The translations under genes and the position numbers were made by a program. This document shows positions 1-9,890 of a stretch of 64,000 nucleotides of DNA, piece by piece. The DNA is from Scytonema hofmannii PCC 7110 (lineage in GTDB: Bacteria; Cyanobacteriota; Cyanobacteriia; Cyanobacteriales; Nostocaceae): the NCBI RefSeq assembly GCF_000346485.2, contig NZ_KQ976354.1, positions 7,550,283 through 7,614,282 of the forward strand. The letters are read 5' to 3'. Below the pieces are notes generated by a model. It was not told the origin of the DNA and did not search any database. It saw nothing but the letters and a program-made list of their open reading frames with translations. Position 1 is the stretch's first letter; every line of letters starts with the position of its first letter.

Positions 1-702
1 TCTCAATCAACTAAAGATGACTTATGCAATTACTCAAGCATTATCGACCCGGCTAGAGTTTTTGTCACCCATCTAGCCGCATCAAAACTTTTCTATCCCT
101 GCTTCGATTCTCAAAAAAATCAAGTGATTTGCAGTAAATATAATATACCAAATGCACCTTATATTCTTAGTTTAAGTACCTTAGAACCGCGCAAAAATAT
201 TGACCATACAATTCGATGCTTTCTTCAACTCATTCAGCAAGAAAAAATTCTCGATTTAAATCTCGTGTTGGTCGGTGCAAAAGGTTGGAAATATGACAAA
301 ATTTTTGCGGAAATTTCCAGTCATCCTATCTTAAAAGACCGCGTTATTCCCACAGGATACGTTGCTGATGAAGACTTGGCGGCTGTGTACAGTGGTGCGA
401 TCGCTTTTGTTTATCCTTCCTTCTATGAAGGTTTTGGTCTACCACCGCTAGAAGCTATGCAGTGTGGTGTTCCTGTCATCACCTCAAACACCTCCTCTCT
501 ACCTGAAGTGGTTGGTGATGCGGGAATCCTGCTTGACCCCAAAGACTCTGATGGACTTTGTCAGAGTTTATTTGAACTTTATAATCAGCCCGGATTGCGT
601 CAGTCTATGTCACATAAATCTCTAGAGCAGGCGAAAAAATTTAATTGGGAAAAATGTACCCAACAGACGCTCGCTGCTTACAAAACCGCCTTGTCATCCT
701 AA
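1..702 (+). CDS. Glycosyltransferase family 4 (5' end outside window)
   Basis: The reading frame is open from base 1 and ends at TAA 700-702, so the gene starts upstream of the window. The visible 233 residues are the C-terminal half of a GT-B glycosyltransferase (Glycos_transf_1). They include the linker [16 protein letters not shown], the [20 protein letters not shown] motif that binds the nucleotide-sugar donor, and [10 protein letters not shown]. The DNA aligns without gaps to 5220-5921 with roughly 30 substitutions, so it is a recent duplicate of the gene at 4611-5921. The likely role is transfer of a sugar from an NDP-donor in the cytoplasm during exopolysaccharide or O-antigen assembly. 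The specific sugar cannot be told from sequence. Confidence 0.9.
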   Translation, partial: SQSTKDDLCNYSSIIDPARVFVTHLAASKLFYPCFDSQKNQVICSKYNIPNAPYILSLSTLEPRKNIDHTIRCFLQLIQQEKILDLNLVLVGAKGWKYDKIFAEISSHPILKDRVIPTGYVADEDLAAVYSGAIAFVYPSFYEGFGLPPLEAMQCGVPVITSNTSSLPEVVGDAGILLDPKDSDGLCQSLFELYNQPGLRQSMSHKSLEQAKKFNWEKCTQQTLAAYKTALSS

Positions 703-804
703 GTTTTTCATGATGATTTAAATAACAGACAATTATGAAAACAACCCTTGATTGTAGACAGTGAATTAAATTTTTATACTCAATAAATAATAACTAAATA
801 ATTT

Positions 805-2166
805 ATGGCTAGTGTAAAAAATGTGTTCCCAAAATATATTCAACGACCTATCAAAGTTCAGATTGTTAGCAGAGAAATTCCTGTAGAGAATACAATAGGC
901 AATGCCACTTATATTCTAAATTTTCTGTGCTACTTACGGCAGGCGGGTTGCGAAATTGAATACATAATACCCAACTCATCACCCAATGGTAAAGCTCCTT
1001 GGTGCGTGATTTCACCAACCTTATTCAAACTTGCTAATCTATCGGTTAAGGATAACTGGAAGATAGGTCGTCTTCTGCTGAGATTTAACTCATTATCAGA
1101 TTGGTTCATTGAGTCATTACGACTCATTTACGATAGATTGCCAGAAACTCTAAAAAATATGTATCGTTCTGCTAGAGAGCAACGACAGTTAACGCCCCTG
1201 TATGCAGTCGCCTCTGATGTGTGGAATGCTCCAATTATGGGAGAGGAAAGCGATTTTATCAGGTCACAATTTATTCGATTTAAACCAGATGTCGTCATCG
1301 CTAATTATGCCTTTTTAGCAAATGTTTTAGATTCTCCTGTTTTAGATAAGAACGTAGTAAAAGTCATACTGACTCACGATGTACGCCACCAAAGAGGTGC
1401 TCAATTCAAAAAACTAGGGCTTGCTTCTTCTGAACCTTACTGGAATCAGGAACGGGAAACTCTAGAGTTAAGTAAAGCACAAGTACTGTTAGCCATTCAG
1501 CAAGAAGATGCTAATCTTTTTAAAGAAATGGTACCGCAGTGTGAGGTGATTTGTATGCCGATATCTGTGAAATGTCACTCTCATGCGATCGCGCAAGTCC
1601 CTGGTCGTTGCTTATTCGTTGGTAGTAGAGTAGATCACAATTACTATGGTCTACAGTGGTTTCTGGAAAATGTGTGGTCAAAGGTCATAGAGTTAAATCC
1701 ACGTAGCAGCCTTTATATATGTGGAACTGTGTGCGATTTAATTCCAGAAAGTTTTCCTAATGTTCGTCTTTTAGGTAGGGTAGACGATTTAAAACCTGAA
1801 TACGGTGCTGCTGAAGTTTGTCTTGTTCCTTTGCTGGCTGGTAGCGGTTTGAAAATTAAACTTGTGGAAGCAATGTCCTATAGTCGCGCTTGTGTTTCAA
1901 CCAGCGTCGGAGTTCAAGGATTGCGTGACATAGTAGGTACAACAACACTCGTAGCAGACACTGCTGAGGATTTTGCAATGGCGGTGCATACGCTTTTAAC
2001 TCATCCAGATAAACGCCGATGGATGGAGGAACAAGCTTATAGATATGTGAGCGAAAAGTTTTCTCCGGAAGCCACCTACCAACCTTTTGTAGACTACATT
2101 CACCAGCACTTACAGCAAGTCTCAAACCAACCTCCGATAGTTCACTTTAATGTAGTTAGGAGTTAA
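805..2166 (+). CDS. Glycosyltransferase, GT4-like
   Basis: A 453-residue protein without signal peptide. The N-terminal half looks like an acceptor domain (TIGNATYILNFLCYLRQAG). The C-terminal half has the glycosyltransferase group 1 layout: LFVGSRVDHNYYGLQWFL, then VRLLGRVDDL, then the donor-site motif GSGLKIKLVEAMSYSRACVS, where the Glu is the usual nucleotide-sugar ligand. It sits 102 bp after the previous glycosyltransferase and 91 bp before a Wzt-like ATPase on the same strand, so it is probably co-transcribed in the polysaccharide locus. The donor and acceptor sugars are unknown. Confidence 0.85.
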   Translation: MASVKNVFPKYIQRPIKVQIVSREIPVENTIGNATYILNFLCYLRQAGCEIEYIIPNSSPNGKAPWCVISPTLFKLANLSVKDNWKIGRLLLRFNSLSDWFIESLRLIYDRLPETLKNMYRSAREQRQLTPLYAVASDVWNAPIMGEESDFIRSQFIRFKPDVVIANYAFLANVLDSPVLDKNVVKVILTHDVRHQRGAQFKKLGLASSEPYWNQERETLELSKAQVLLAIQQEDANLFKEMVPQCEVICMPISVKCHSHAIAQVPGRCLFVGSRVDHNYYGLQWFLENVWSKVIELNPRSSLYICGTVCDLIPESFPNVRLLGRVDDLKPEYGAAEVCLVPLLAGSGLKIKLVEAMSYSRACVSTSVGVQGLRDIVGTTTLVADTAEDFAMAVHTLLTHPDKRRWMEEQAYRYVSEKFSPEATYQPFVDYIHQHLQQVSNQPPIVHFNVVRS

Positions 2167-2257
2167 TATTTATCATTATTTGGATTGAAAATGCCTCACT
2201 TGGACTTGATTCTACCCAACTATCTGTCACAAAAATTTTTGGAATTGGTATAAGTAA

Positions 2258-3538
2258 ATGTCAAAAACTGTCATTCAGGTTGAAAATTTAGCTAAAAAAT
2301 ACGTTATTACCCATCAGGAACAAGCTGGAAATTACAAGACATTTCGTGAAGCAATGACTAATGCAGCGAAATTCGTTGCTAGTTCGCTAAAGCTTAATGG
2401 GAAAAAGGAATCAAATATAAGTAGGGAAGAGTTCTGGGCACTGAAGGATGTCTCATTTAAGATTCACCAAGGTGATAGAATTGGCATTATAGGTCGGAAT
2501 GGAGCAGGGAAGTCAACGCTCCTAAAAGTTCTGAGTAGAATAACAGAACCAACAAGAGGCTCTATTCGGATTAAGGGGCGAGTAGCCAGTTTATTGGAAG
2601 TGGGAACAGGATTTCACCCAGAGTTGACAGGACGGGAAAATATTTTTCTGAATGGTGCAATTCTGGGGATGAGCAAGCTAGAGATTCAACGCAAGTTTGA
2701 TGAAATTGTAGCCTTTGCAGAAATTGAGAAGTTTTTAGATACACCTGTTAAGCGCTACTCTTCAGGTATGTATGTACGATTAGCTTTTGCAGTAGCTGCT
2801 CATTTGGAGCCAGAAATTTTGATTGTAGATGAAGTGTTAGCGGTGGGAGATGCCCAATTTCAGAAAAAGTGTTTGGGTAAGATGGAGGATGTAGGTAAGG
2901 AGGGAAGAACAGTTTTATTTGTGAGTCACAATATGGCAGCTATTAGAGCACTTTGTAGTCGGGCGCTACTCATGCGAAACGGTCAAGTCTTATTGGATTC
3001 AGAAATTGAAGCTGCTGTTAGTCATTATTTGGCTGAAGATGATGCTTCAGATGCTCGTATAGTTTGGAATAAAAAAGACGCTCCTCAATCTCCAGAACTT
3101 CGTTTTCTTGAAGCTTATATTTTAAACGACCGGGGCGATTATGCCTCGATCATTGATTGTCGTAAAGGATATTCAATAGCGGTGAAATATGAGGTACTAA
3201 AGCCTATAAATGGTTTAAGAATTGGCTTCTTCATGCAAAATTCCGAGGGAATTCCCATCTGCGGTTCTAACGATCCAGTCGCTTGGCAAAAGTTAGAAAG
3301 AAGCCCAGGTGAGTATACAAGTCAATGTTTTTTCCCTGGATATGTATTAAATGCAGGTAAATATTTAATCTGTTTTGGCTCGGATATGCCACCATATAAT
3401 AAATCTCTAGTTACAACTCCATACTGTTTGGGTTTAACCATTGAAGATGTTGAGGGACATGGTTCAACGAATGAGAGACTTCCAGGAATTGTTCGGCCAA
3501 AATTAGAATGGAATATCAAGCAAATTGCCTATAAATAA
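2258..3538 (+). CDS. Wzt-like ATP-binding subunit of polysaccharide ABC exporter
   Basis: A 426-residue ABC ATPase of the ABC-2 polysaccharide/polyol-phosphate export class. Visible motifs are Walker A GRNGAGKST (about 79-87), signature YSSGM (167-171), Walker B ILIVDE (187-192) and the switch His in FVSHN (about 224). After about residue 285 it carries an extra C-terminal domain, typical of Wzt proteins that recognise the modified non-reducing end of the glycan before export. The membrane partner (Wzm-type permease) is not in the window. The nucleotide-binding domain is very close to that of the gene at 11051, but the C-terminal domain differs, which suggests a different glycan ligand. Confidence 0.9.
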   Translation: MSKTVIQVENLAKKYVITHQEQAGNYKTFREAMTNAAKFVASSLKLNGKKESNISREEFWALKDVSFKIHQGDRIGIIGRNGAGKSTLLKVLSRITEPTRGSIRIKGRVASLLEVGTGFHPELTGRENIFLNGAILGMSKLEIQRKFDEIVAFAEIEKFLDTPVKRYSSGMYVRLAFAVAAHLEPEILIVDEVLAVGDAQFQKKCLGKMEDVGKEGRTVLFVSHNMAAIRALCSRALLMRNGQVLLDSEIEAAVSHYLAEDDASDARIVWNKKDAPQSPELRFLEAYILNDRGDYASIIDCRKGYSIAVKYEVLKPINGLRIGFFMQNSEGIPICGSNDPVAWQKLERSPGEYTSQCFFPGYVLNAGKYLICFGSDMPPYNKSLVTTPYCLGLTIEDVEGHGSTNERLPGIVRPKLEWNIKQIAYK

Positions 3539-3576
3539 AAATAATTTAAGCGGTTGAAAGAGGAGGCTATTTAGAA

Positions 3577-4533
3577 ATGTCATTACTTGAGAAAATTAAA
3601 TTAATTAGGAATAAATTTTTATCTCCTATTACTTATATGCTTGACTATATAGAAAAACGTCAAGTTGATATAGAAAAACGTCAAGTTGGTATAGAAGACC
3701 GTCTCGAGCTTATTCAAAGAGCTTTAGGAAGAATTGAACTTAGACAATTAAGACATAATACCAGTGATAATTTACTTGATTATGAATACCAAGTTTTTTC
3801 TCAATGGGGAGAAGATGGAATAATTCAGTTTCTCATAAATAATGTTGAAATTGAGAACAAGATATTTGTGGAATTTGGTGTAGAAGATTATCTGCAAGCA
3901 AATACGAGATTTCTCTTAGTAAACAATAACTGGGCTGGTTTAGTAATTGATGGTAGTGATGCTCACATCTCTCGAATCAAGAGTGCTCATTTTTATTGGA
4001 ACTATAATTTAAAAGCTATCAAATCTTTTGTGACAAAAGACAACATTAACAATTTGCTTCTGGAGCAAGGTATAGCTGGAGAGATTGGTCTACTTTCTAT
4101 AGACATAGACGGTAATGATTACTGGGTTTGGGAAGCTATTAATGTCATTCACCCAGTTATTGTCATTGTTGAATATAACTACAGATTGGGTAGTCAGGCT
4201 GCTGTAACGATACCATATAGCGAGGATTTTGATCGAGCAAAAACTCATCATTCAATGATATATTTTGGGGCTTCATTAAAAGCTCTTTGCTTACTAGCAA
4301 AACGGAAAGGTTATGTGTTTGTTGGATGTTGTAGCAATGGTGTAAACGCTTTTTTCATTCGTGCAGATAAAAAACCTTCTAGCGTAAGAGAGATGACTCC
4401 TGAAGAAGGATACAAGTCAGGACAGTTTTGTGAGACCCGGAATCAAAGTGGAGAGCAGATAAAAACATCACCAAAAGATGAAGTACTTTTGCTGACAAGT
4501 TTAAATTTACCATTAGTCAATGTTGAAGAATAA
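3577..4533 (+). CDS. FkbM-like methyltransferase-type protein with N-terminal coiled coil
   Basis: A 318-residue protein. Residues about 20-65 are charged and heptad-like with an internal repeat (IEKRQVD / IEKRQVG), predicted coiled coil. From about residue 70 it has motifs of a Rossmann methyltransferase fold of the FkbM type found in cyanobacterial polysaccharide loci: FVEFGVEDY, then LVIDGSDA, then IGLLSIDIDGNDYWVW, then VIVEYN. It lies 38 bp after the Wzt-like ATPase gene with a good AGGAGG-type site (AAAGAGGAGGC) before the ATG. The likely role is modification of a polysaccharide or its lipid-linked precursor. The assignment rests on motif layout, so the reaction is inferred. Confidence 0.7.
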   Translation: MSLLEKIKLIRNKFLSPITYMLDYIEKRQVDIEKRQVGIEDRLELIQRALGRIELRQLRHNTSDNLLDYEYQVFSQWGEDGIIQFLINNVEIENKIFVEFGVEDYLQANTRFLLVNNNWAGLVIDGSDAHISRIKSAHFYWNYNLKAIKSFVTKDNINNLLLEQGIAGEIGLLSIDIDGNDYWVWEAINVIHPVIVIVEYNYRLGSQAAVTIPYSEDFDRAKTHHSMIYFGASLKALCLLAKRKGYVFVGCCSNGVNAFFIRADKKPSSVREMTPEEGYKSGQFCETRNQSGEQIKTSPKDEVLLLTSLNLPLVNVEE

Positions 4534-4610
4534 AAGTTGAGTCGCATCTCTTATAGATGATTGTCAACTCTCATTCTAGTTGTTTTTGTAAAATTAGAAA
4601 TATGTAATGT

Positions 4611-5921
4611 ATGAAAGTTTTATATAACATCTCAGTGCTTGGACTAGGGTACTATAATCCTCTCTGTCGCACAGGAATTTTTAGAGTTATTGAAAATCTG
4701 GCTTACGGTCTGAAAAATTCAAACGAATGTGATTTAATTTTCTGTACGCAAGGTCCCCCTTTTATATTATTCGAGGTTCTCGACTACTTAGAATCAAATT
4801 CAGAACTAGCGAGAGTACCTCTGGGTTACCAGAGCAAAGACTTGAAATTTAGGCGAAGGTTGCAAAACGTTTATCACAAACTTAATCAGAAGCTTGACAA
4901 GACTCCAATTTCACGAAAATTAGCGCCTGAGATATTAATGCTTAGGGCGATCAGAAAGGTTTTAACTTATGTAACGAGAAGTGCAGCATCCCTGTATAAA
5001 CCAATTTCATTGCGTAGCCTTGCTGAAGCCGACATATACCATTCACCTTTTGAGCCAATTCCTGATGAAATCAGAAAAGCTGCAACTCAATTGGAAAAGT
5101 TTCTCACAGTACACGATCTGATTCCGATTATACATCCAGAATTTTTTGACTTACAGGACAAGGATACAGTCGAAAAAGCGATATCGAGTTTAGACCCGGA
5201 ATCTTGGGTTTTCTGTGTTTCTCAATCAACTAAAGATGACTTATGCAATTACTCAAGCATTATCGACCCGGCTAGAGTTTTTGTCACCCATTTAGCTGCA
5301 TCAAAACTTTTCTATCCCTGCTTCGATTCTCAAGAAATTGAATTGATTTGCAGTAAATATAATATACCAAATTCACCCTATATTCTCAGTTTAAGTACCT
5401 TAGAACCGCGCAAAAATATTGACCATACAATTCGATGTTTTCTTCAACTCATTCAGCAAGAAAAAATTCTAGATTTAAATCTCGTATTGGTCGGAGCAAA
5501 AGGTTGGAAATATGACAAAATTTTTGCAGAAATCTCCAGCGATCCTATCTTAAAAGACCGCGTTATTACGACAGGATACGTTGCTGATGAAGACTTGGCG
5601 GCTGTGTACAGTGGTGCGATCGCTTTTGTTTATCCCTCTTTCTATGAAGGTTTTGGTCTACCACCGCTAGAAGCTATGCAGTGTGGTGTTCCTGTCATCA
5701 CCTCAAATACCTCCTCTCTACCTGAAGTGGTTGGTGATGCGGGAATCATGCTTGACCCCAAAGACTCTGATGGACTTTGTCAAAGTTTATTTGAACTTTA
5801 TCACCAGCCCGGATTGCGTCAGTCTATGTCACATAAATCTCTAGAGCAGGCGAAAAAGTTTAGTTGGGAAAAATGTACCCAACAGACGCTCGCTGCTTAC
5901 AAAACCGCCTTGTCATCCTAA
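4611..5921 (+). CDS. Glycosyltransferase family 4
   Basis: A 436-residue GT-B glycosyltransferase. The N-terminal half holds [14 protein letters not shown] and a typical [13 protein letters not shown] segment with [12 protein letters not shown]. The C-terminal half holds [22 protein letters not shown] and the donor motif [14 protein letters not shown]. This is the complete version of the protein whose C-terminal half is seen at 1-702; the two are about 96% identical in DNA over the last 702 bp with no indel. It is probably cytoplasmic and works in repeat-unit assembly with the neighbouring transferases. The duplicate and the fragment at 6746 show repeated copying of this gene. Confidence 0.9.
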   Translation: MKVLYNISVLGLGYYNPLCRTGIFRVIENLAYGLKNSNECDLIFCTQGPPFILFEVLDYLESNSELARVPLGYQSKDLKFRRRLQNVYHKLNQKLDKTPISRKLAPEILMLRAIRKVLTYVTRSAASLYKPISLRSLAEADIYHSPFEPIPDEIRKAATQLEKFLTVHDLIPIIHPEFFDLQDKDTVEKAISSLDPESWVFCVSQSTKDDLCNYSSIIDPARVFVTHLAASKLFYPCFDSQEIELICSKYNIPNSPYILSLSTLEPRKNIDHTIRCFLQLIQQEKILDLNLVLVGAKGWKYDKIFAEISSDPILKDRVITTGYVADEDLAAVYSGAIAFVYPSFYEGFGLPPLEAMQCGVPVITSNTSSLPEVVGDAGIMLDPKDSDGLCQSLFELYHQPGLRQSMSHKSLEQAKKFSWEKCTQQTLAAYKTALSS

Positions 5922-5987
5922 GTTTTTTGTTTAGGATTACCTAGATAAATAGTGAAAAAGGAACTTTAATCTATTTGGTGCAACTCT

Positions 5988-6719
5988 ATGTTTTCTACTA
6001 ATTATGTACGCAGAAAAGACTACGGAACAGCATCACCTCAAGATGAATTTATAGTTTCATTATTACGACACCACATTGAAGAAATTTTGCCTACCTACGC
6101 CAAATCTAGTTCATTGAATCCCCGTGCTTTAGATGTAGGATGTGGAAGTCAACCCTTTCGGAAAAATTTGGAAATTCTTGGATACACATATACCAGTATT
6201 GATGCTGAGCAAAATCCGGAAAACTCCGTAGATGTGGTTTGCAGAATAGACCAACCGTTACCATCTGAAGCGATCGCTAATGGCACTTTCGATTTTATTC
6301 TTTGTACCGAAGTCATGGAACACGTAGTAGATTGGAACATGGCTTTTAGCAATTTTTCTCAACTTCTAACTCCCGAAGGTCGGCTATTCATTACCTGTCC
6401 CTACTTCTATCCATTGCATGAAGAACCTTATGATTTCTGGCGTGCAACTCCTTACACATTACAGCACTTTGGTAATAAATTTGGACTGAAAATTTTGTAC
6501 CAGGTAAATGCTGGAGATGGTTGGGATGTGCTTGGGACATTACTTGGAAGTATTTATTCCGAACCGAAAAGTCATAGTTTGGGCGATCGCATTTTAAGCA
6601 AAGTTATTTCTCTCTGCCAAAAAGTTGTCCTGAAACTCCTTCTTGCTCGTTTTCTTCAACGATTTGCACATTTAAAGGGAAAACTGTATTTAGCAAATAT
6701 TGTAGTTTTTGAAAAATGA
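5988..6719 (+). CDS. Class I SAM-dependent methyltransferase
   Basis: A 243-residue protein with the Methyltransf_11 pattern: motif I ALDVGCGSQPF (about 47-57), an acidic end of strand 2 (YTSIDAEQNPE), then DFILCTEVMEHV (motif II), then LLTPEGRLFITCPYFYP. The C-terminal part after about 190 is hydrophobic and basic and could contact the membrane. It follows the GT4 gene by 66 bp on the same strand. The likely substrate is a sugar or lipid-linked glycan of this locus, which fits the Wzt exporters that often recognise methylated chain ends. The substrate itself cannot be read from the sequence. Confidence 0.85.
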   Translation: MFSTNYVRRKDYGTASPQDEFIVSLLRHHIEEILPTYAKSSSLNPRALDVGCGSQPFRKNLEILGYTYTSIDAEQNPENSVDVVCRIDQPLPSEAIANGTFDFILCTEVMEHVVDWNMAFSNFSQLLTPEGRLFITCPYFYPLHEEPYDFWRATPYTLQHFGNKFGLKILYQVNAGDGWDVLGTLLGSIYSEPKSHSLGDRILSKVISLCQKVVLKLLLARFLQRFAHLKGKLYLANIVVFEK

Positions 6720-6745
6720 ATAACAGTTTTTTGCTTTTGAAGAAA

Positions 6746-6847
6746 ATGAGGACTCAACTTGAATCGCGCAAGAATATTGCTCATCTAATTCGTTGCTTCT
6801 TGCGGTTGTTATCTGAGCAGCCCAATCTCAACATTAATCTGATTTAG
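6746..6847 (+). pseudogene. Glycosyltransferase fragment (relic of GT4 gene)
   Basis: A 33-codon frame from ATG 6746 to TAG 6845-6847. It reads TQLESRKNIAHLIRCFLRLL and NLNINLI, which matches [20 protein letters not shown] and LDLNLVL of the GT4 protein at 4611-5921. It covers only the linker before the donor domain; nothing before or after in the 141-bp gap is recognisable. It is most simply the debris of a third, more diverged copy of this glycosyltransferase gene. Too short to be functional. Confidence 0.65.
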
Positions 6848-6860
6848 GTTTTTAATAAAT

Positions 6861-7811
6861 ATGTTTGTCAAACCTAAAGTATCTATCATTACTCCTGCTT
6901 ACAACACTAGCAAGTATGTTGAAAAAGCAATAGAATCAGCCTTAGCTCAAGTCGAGCAGAATATTGAGGTCATTGTAGTAGATGATGCTTCCACTGACAA
7001 TACAGTAGAAGTTGTTAATAGCTTTTCCGACCCTCGGATTAAACTTTTAGTCAATGAATCAAATCAAGGACCGAGTTACTCAAGGAATCGTGCATTAAAA
7101 GAGGCAAAAGGTGAATGGGTTGCCTTACTTGATTCAGATGATTGGTATGCACCAAAAAGATTAGAAAGACTTTTGCAGGTGGCTGAGAAGGAAAATGCCG
7201 ATCTCATTGCAGATGATTTGTATTTAATTCTTGAAGGGCAAGATACTCCTTGGAGTATAACATTTTTTGAAAAAAATGGCATAAAATTAGACAAGCCCAA
7301 ACAAATCGATTTGATTGACTTTGTTGAGCGATACCTTAGTATTACAAAGCCCCTCATCAGGCTTAACTTTCTAGTTGAGCACAATCTCGAATTTAATGAA
7401 TCTTTGAAATACGAAGAAGATTTTGTCCTCTTTTTTTCATGTTTATTAAATGGCTGCCGTTTTATTATCTTGCCAGAACCATATTATTTCTATCAAATAC
7501 GTATTTATTCCTTAATGAAGGAGTACGTTGATTTCTACGAGCAAGCCTGCAAAACGAATTTGTCTCTTTTACACCAAGATTTTACCCAAAAAAATCCACA
7601 ACTAAAGCGTACTTTACGGAAACGGCTGAAAAATATGAAACAAATGAGAGCTTTTTACCGAGTTAGACAGTCATTTAAAGAAGGAGGATTTTTAACTGCA
7701 TTGATTGAGGCTATACTTAATCCTAATTTCTTACCTGTGCTATGGGAAAAGTTACCAGGAATTCTCAGGTATCGCCTTTTAAATCGCTTTAATGCCAATG
7801 TATCTAACTAG
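6861..7811 (+). CDS. Glycosyltransferase family 2
   Basis: A 316-residue GT-A fold transferase. Visible are the N-terminal strand VSIITPAYNTSKYVEKAIES, the nucleotide-binding VVDDASTDNTVE, GPSYSRNRALKEAKGEW, the metal-binding LDSDDW (the DXD equivalent) and YEEDFVLF, which supplies the likely catalytic acidic residue. The C-terminal 80 residues are basic (KRLKNMKQMRAFYRVRQSF) and may attach to the inner membrane. It is in the polysaccharide locus, 49 bp upstream of no other overlapping gene but on the same strand as all neighbours. Donor and acceptor are unknown. Confidence 0.88.
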   Translation: MFVKPKVSIITPAYNTSKYVEKAIESALAQVEQNIEVIVVDDASTDNTVEVVNSFSDPRIKLLVNESNQGPSYSRNRALKEAKGEWVALLDSDDWYAPKRLERLLQVAEKENADLIADDLYLILEGQDTPWSITFFEKNGIKLDKPKQIDLIDFVERYLSITKPLIRLNFLVEHNLEFNESLKYEEDFVLFFSCLLNGCRFIILPEPYYFYQIRIYSLMKEYVDFYEQACKTNLSLLHQDFTQKNPQLKRTLRKRLKNMKQMRAFYRVRQSFKEGGFLTALIEAILNPNFLPVLWEKLPGILRYRLLNRFNANVSN

Positions 7812-7907
7812 CTATCATGAACTGCGTACACCAGAACAAATAAAAATTTTTCTTCCCCCAATCCCTACTAGAGTGTCAATTTTGTTTTGATGGATAGTCC
7901 GTTGTTG

Positions 7908-7940
7908 AGAAACCCGGTTTCTTAAAGAAACCGGGTTTCT
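7908..7940. repeat. AAACCCGGTTTC-type hairpin repeat
   Basis: A perfect inverted repeat: AGAAACCCGGTTTCTT pairs with AAGAAACCGGGTTTCT with a one-base loop. Related hairpins occur at 12371, 20219, 20359, 24067 and 43119, so this is a dispersed repeat family. Here it lies between two glycosyltransferase genes and could also end or shield a transcript. The remaining 192-bp gap shows nothing else. Confidence 0.85.
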
Positions 7941-8003
7941 GACTCCCCTCAATTCAAACTTGACAGAGTACTACTCCCCACACATATAAAAGGAAAGAAG
8001 TTC

Positions 8004-9827
8004 ATGCAAGTCATCAGCCGAGTTCGATTTCCTCAGACTGTTGAAACATCTGACCTATACTTCAATGTTGATAAAAGTAGATCTTTAGATTTTCATGCAA
8101 GCGAAAGTCATATAACTTTACGTAAAAGTAGTACCCTATCTTTCAACACTTATTTCAACTCAATTTACGAAAAATTATACACCAAGTATACAAGTCTTAG
8201 TTTGCTCTATTACTTACTGAAGCTTGAAGGCGATTTTGAGGTTTTTGCTTATCGAGAAACAGAAGCCAATACCAAAGAAATTCTTTTCCATAATAAATTT
8301 GAGCAATGTCAACTATCAGATCCTGTAAAAATATTACTACCAGAACTCAAACACAACCAAGAATCTGGTCGCATTTATCTAGAGATAACTTGTTTTAGTG
8401 AGAAAGGATTGTTTGCTGAAGGGCTAGTTGTCACCGAACAAGAAAAGCCCAGAGATATTTCATTGGCTATTATCACTTGTACTTTCAAAAAAGAAGTTTA
8501 TGTAAAAAAGACAGTTAATACTATTCTGCAAGACAGGTTTTTACAAGATAAAAAGTTTAAAATTTTTGTAGTAGATAATGGAAAAAGTCTAAGTCATAGT
8601 GACTTTGAAGACTTGAGAATTCAGCTTATCTCTAATCGAAATGTCGGTGGAAGTGGTGGTTTTACCAAAGGGCTGATTGAGGCTTTGCAAGAAAATAATT
8701 ATACTCATTTCTTGTTTATGGATGATGATATAGAGTTAGATAGCGAAGCTATTTACAGGCTTTTTGCTTTGTATGAGTATACAAAACAAGATTTTGCCGT
8801 AGCTGGCAGTATGCTAGATTTAAATAGAAAACACATTTTGTATGAAGCTGGAGCAATATACAACAAATCCATCAATGACGAAGGAAAGATTAAAGAGAAT
8901 CAATATACTGGCTATCCTTTAAAGCATAATCTTGATTTACTAAACACCACTACGCTTAACTCACTTTTGTTAGAAGACAAGATAGATTATGGAGGATTTT
9001 GGTTTTTTGCTTTTTCCAAAAAAATTGTTTCAAAAATTGGATTGCTGCTACCCTTATTTATCAAAATAGATGACATGGAATTTGGTTTAAGAATAAACGA
9101 AAATTTTGAGAATGGAATAATAACTTTTCCTTCTGTAGCTGTGTGGCATGAACCTTTTTATGCTAAAAGACCTATTTGGGATTTTTACTATTATGTTCGC
9201 AATCACTTAATAGCTAATTCAATTCATAGCTCATTAGAATATATTAAGACAGTTCAAATTTTTACACGATGTCTGCTTTATTACTTGTTTATCTTTGACT
9301 ACAACTCCGCACAAATGGTAATCAAAGGTTTTGAAGATTATATGCAAGGCCCGAATTTCATTACAAATAACGATCCAGAAATCTTACATTCTAAGATTTT
9401 TGAATTTAGTAGAAGTTATAAAAATCAAACTATTCTGGATAATACCAGTTTAATGAGTGAAGGTCATCCAATAATTAAAGTTAAAATAATACAAAAGTTA
9501 ATCAGCTTGTTGACACTTAATGGTCATTTACTACCACAATTTTTAATTGCAGAACAAAGTATTATCATTCGCTCTGGGATGAAAGAACGTGAATCTATTT
9601 GTAAAGGATTTGCTAAAAAAAGAATTATTTATATTGTAGAAACCAGTCCTAATGCTTATCAGTACGAGTTAGACCAAAAAGCTGGTCTTCAGATTTTATT
9701 AACCTGGGTTAATTCTGTTATTAAAAATTCTTTTAAATGGTCAAGTGTCAAGGCAGATTGGAAAAAAGCCTTCAAAGATTTTACCACTATACAATTTTGG
9801 CAGCATTACCTTGAGCCACAAAAGTAA
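8004..9827 (+). CDS. GlfT2-like galactofuranosyltransferase (GT2)
   Basis: A 607-residue protein. The first about 150 residues form a beta-rich domain as in mycobacterial GlfT2. The GT-A domain follows with IITCTFKK, VVDNG, NRNVGGSGGFTKGL, the metal-binding FMDDDIELD (DDD about 240-242), the acidic IKIDDMEFG (about 355-361) and WHEPF (381-385), the same order and spacing as GlfT2. The last 200 residues are the helical C-terminal domain. The next gene is UDP-galactopyranose mutase, which makes the donor UDP-Galf, so the pair strongly suggests addition of galactofuranose to a surface glycan. A good AAGGAAAGAAG site precedes ATG 8004. Confidence 0.85.
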   Translation: MQVISRVRFPQTVETSDLYFNVDKSRSLDFHASESHITLRKSSTLSFNTYFNSIYEKLYTKYTSLSLLYYLLKLEGDFEVFAYRETEANTKEILFHNKFEQCQLSDPVKILLPELKHNQESGRIYLEITCFSEKGLFAEGLVVTEQEKPRDISLAIITCTFKKEVYVKKTVNTILQDRFLQDKKFKIFVVDNGKSLSHSDFEDLRIQLISNRNVGGSGGFTKGLIEALQENNYTHFLFMDDDIELDSEAIYRLFALYEYTKQDFAVAGSMLDLNRKHILYEAGAIYNKSINDEGKIKENQYTGYPLKHNLDLLNTTTLNSLLLEDKIDYGGFWFFAFSKKIVSKIGLLLPLFIKIDDMEFGLRINENFENGIITFPSVAVWHEPFYAKRPIWDFYYYVRNHLIANSIHSSLEYIKTVQIFTRCLLYYLFIFDYNSAQMVIKGFEDYMQGPNFITNNDPEILHSKIFEFSRSYKNQTILDNTSLMSEGHPIIKVKIIQKLISLLTLNGHLLPQFLIAEQSIIIRSGMKERESICKGFAKKRIIYIVETSPNAYQYELDQKAGLQILLTWVNSVIKNSFKWSSVKADWKKAFKDFTTIQFWQHYLEPQK

Positions 9828-9890
9828 TACGATTTTGGATTGGAGGATTTTGGATTTTGGATTAGGGGATTTTGGATAAGGAGAAACGTT

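Noticed and set aside
9840-9890. Longer N-terminus for UDP-galactopyranose mutase
   Set aside because: The added residues are coded by a TTTTGGATT repeat; ATG 9891 has an AAGGAG site and starts at the Rossmann fold.
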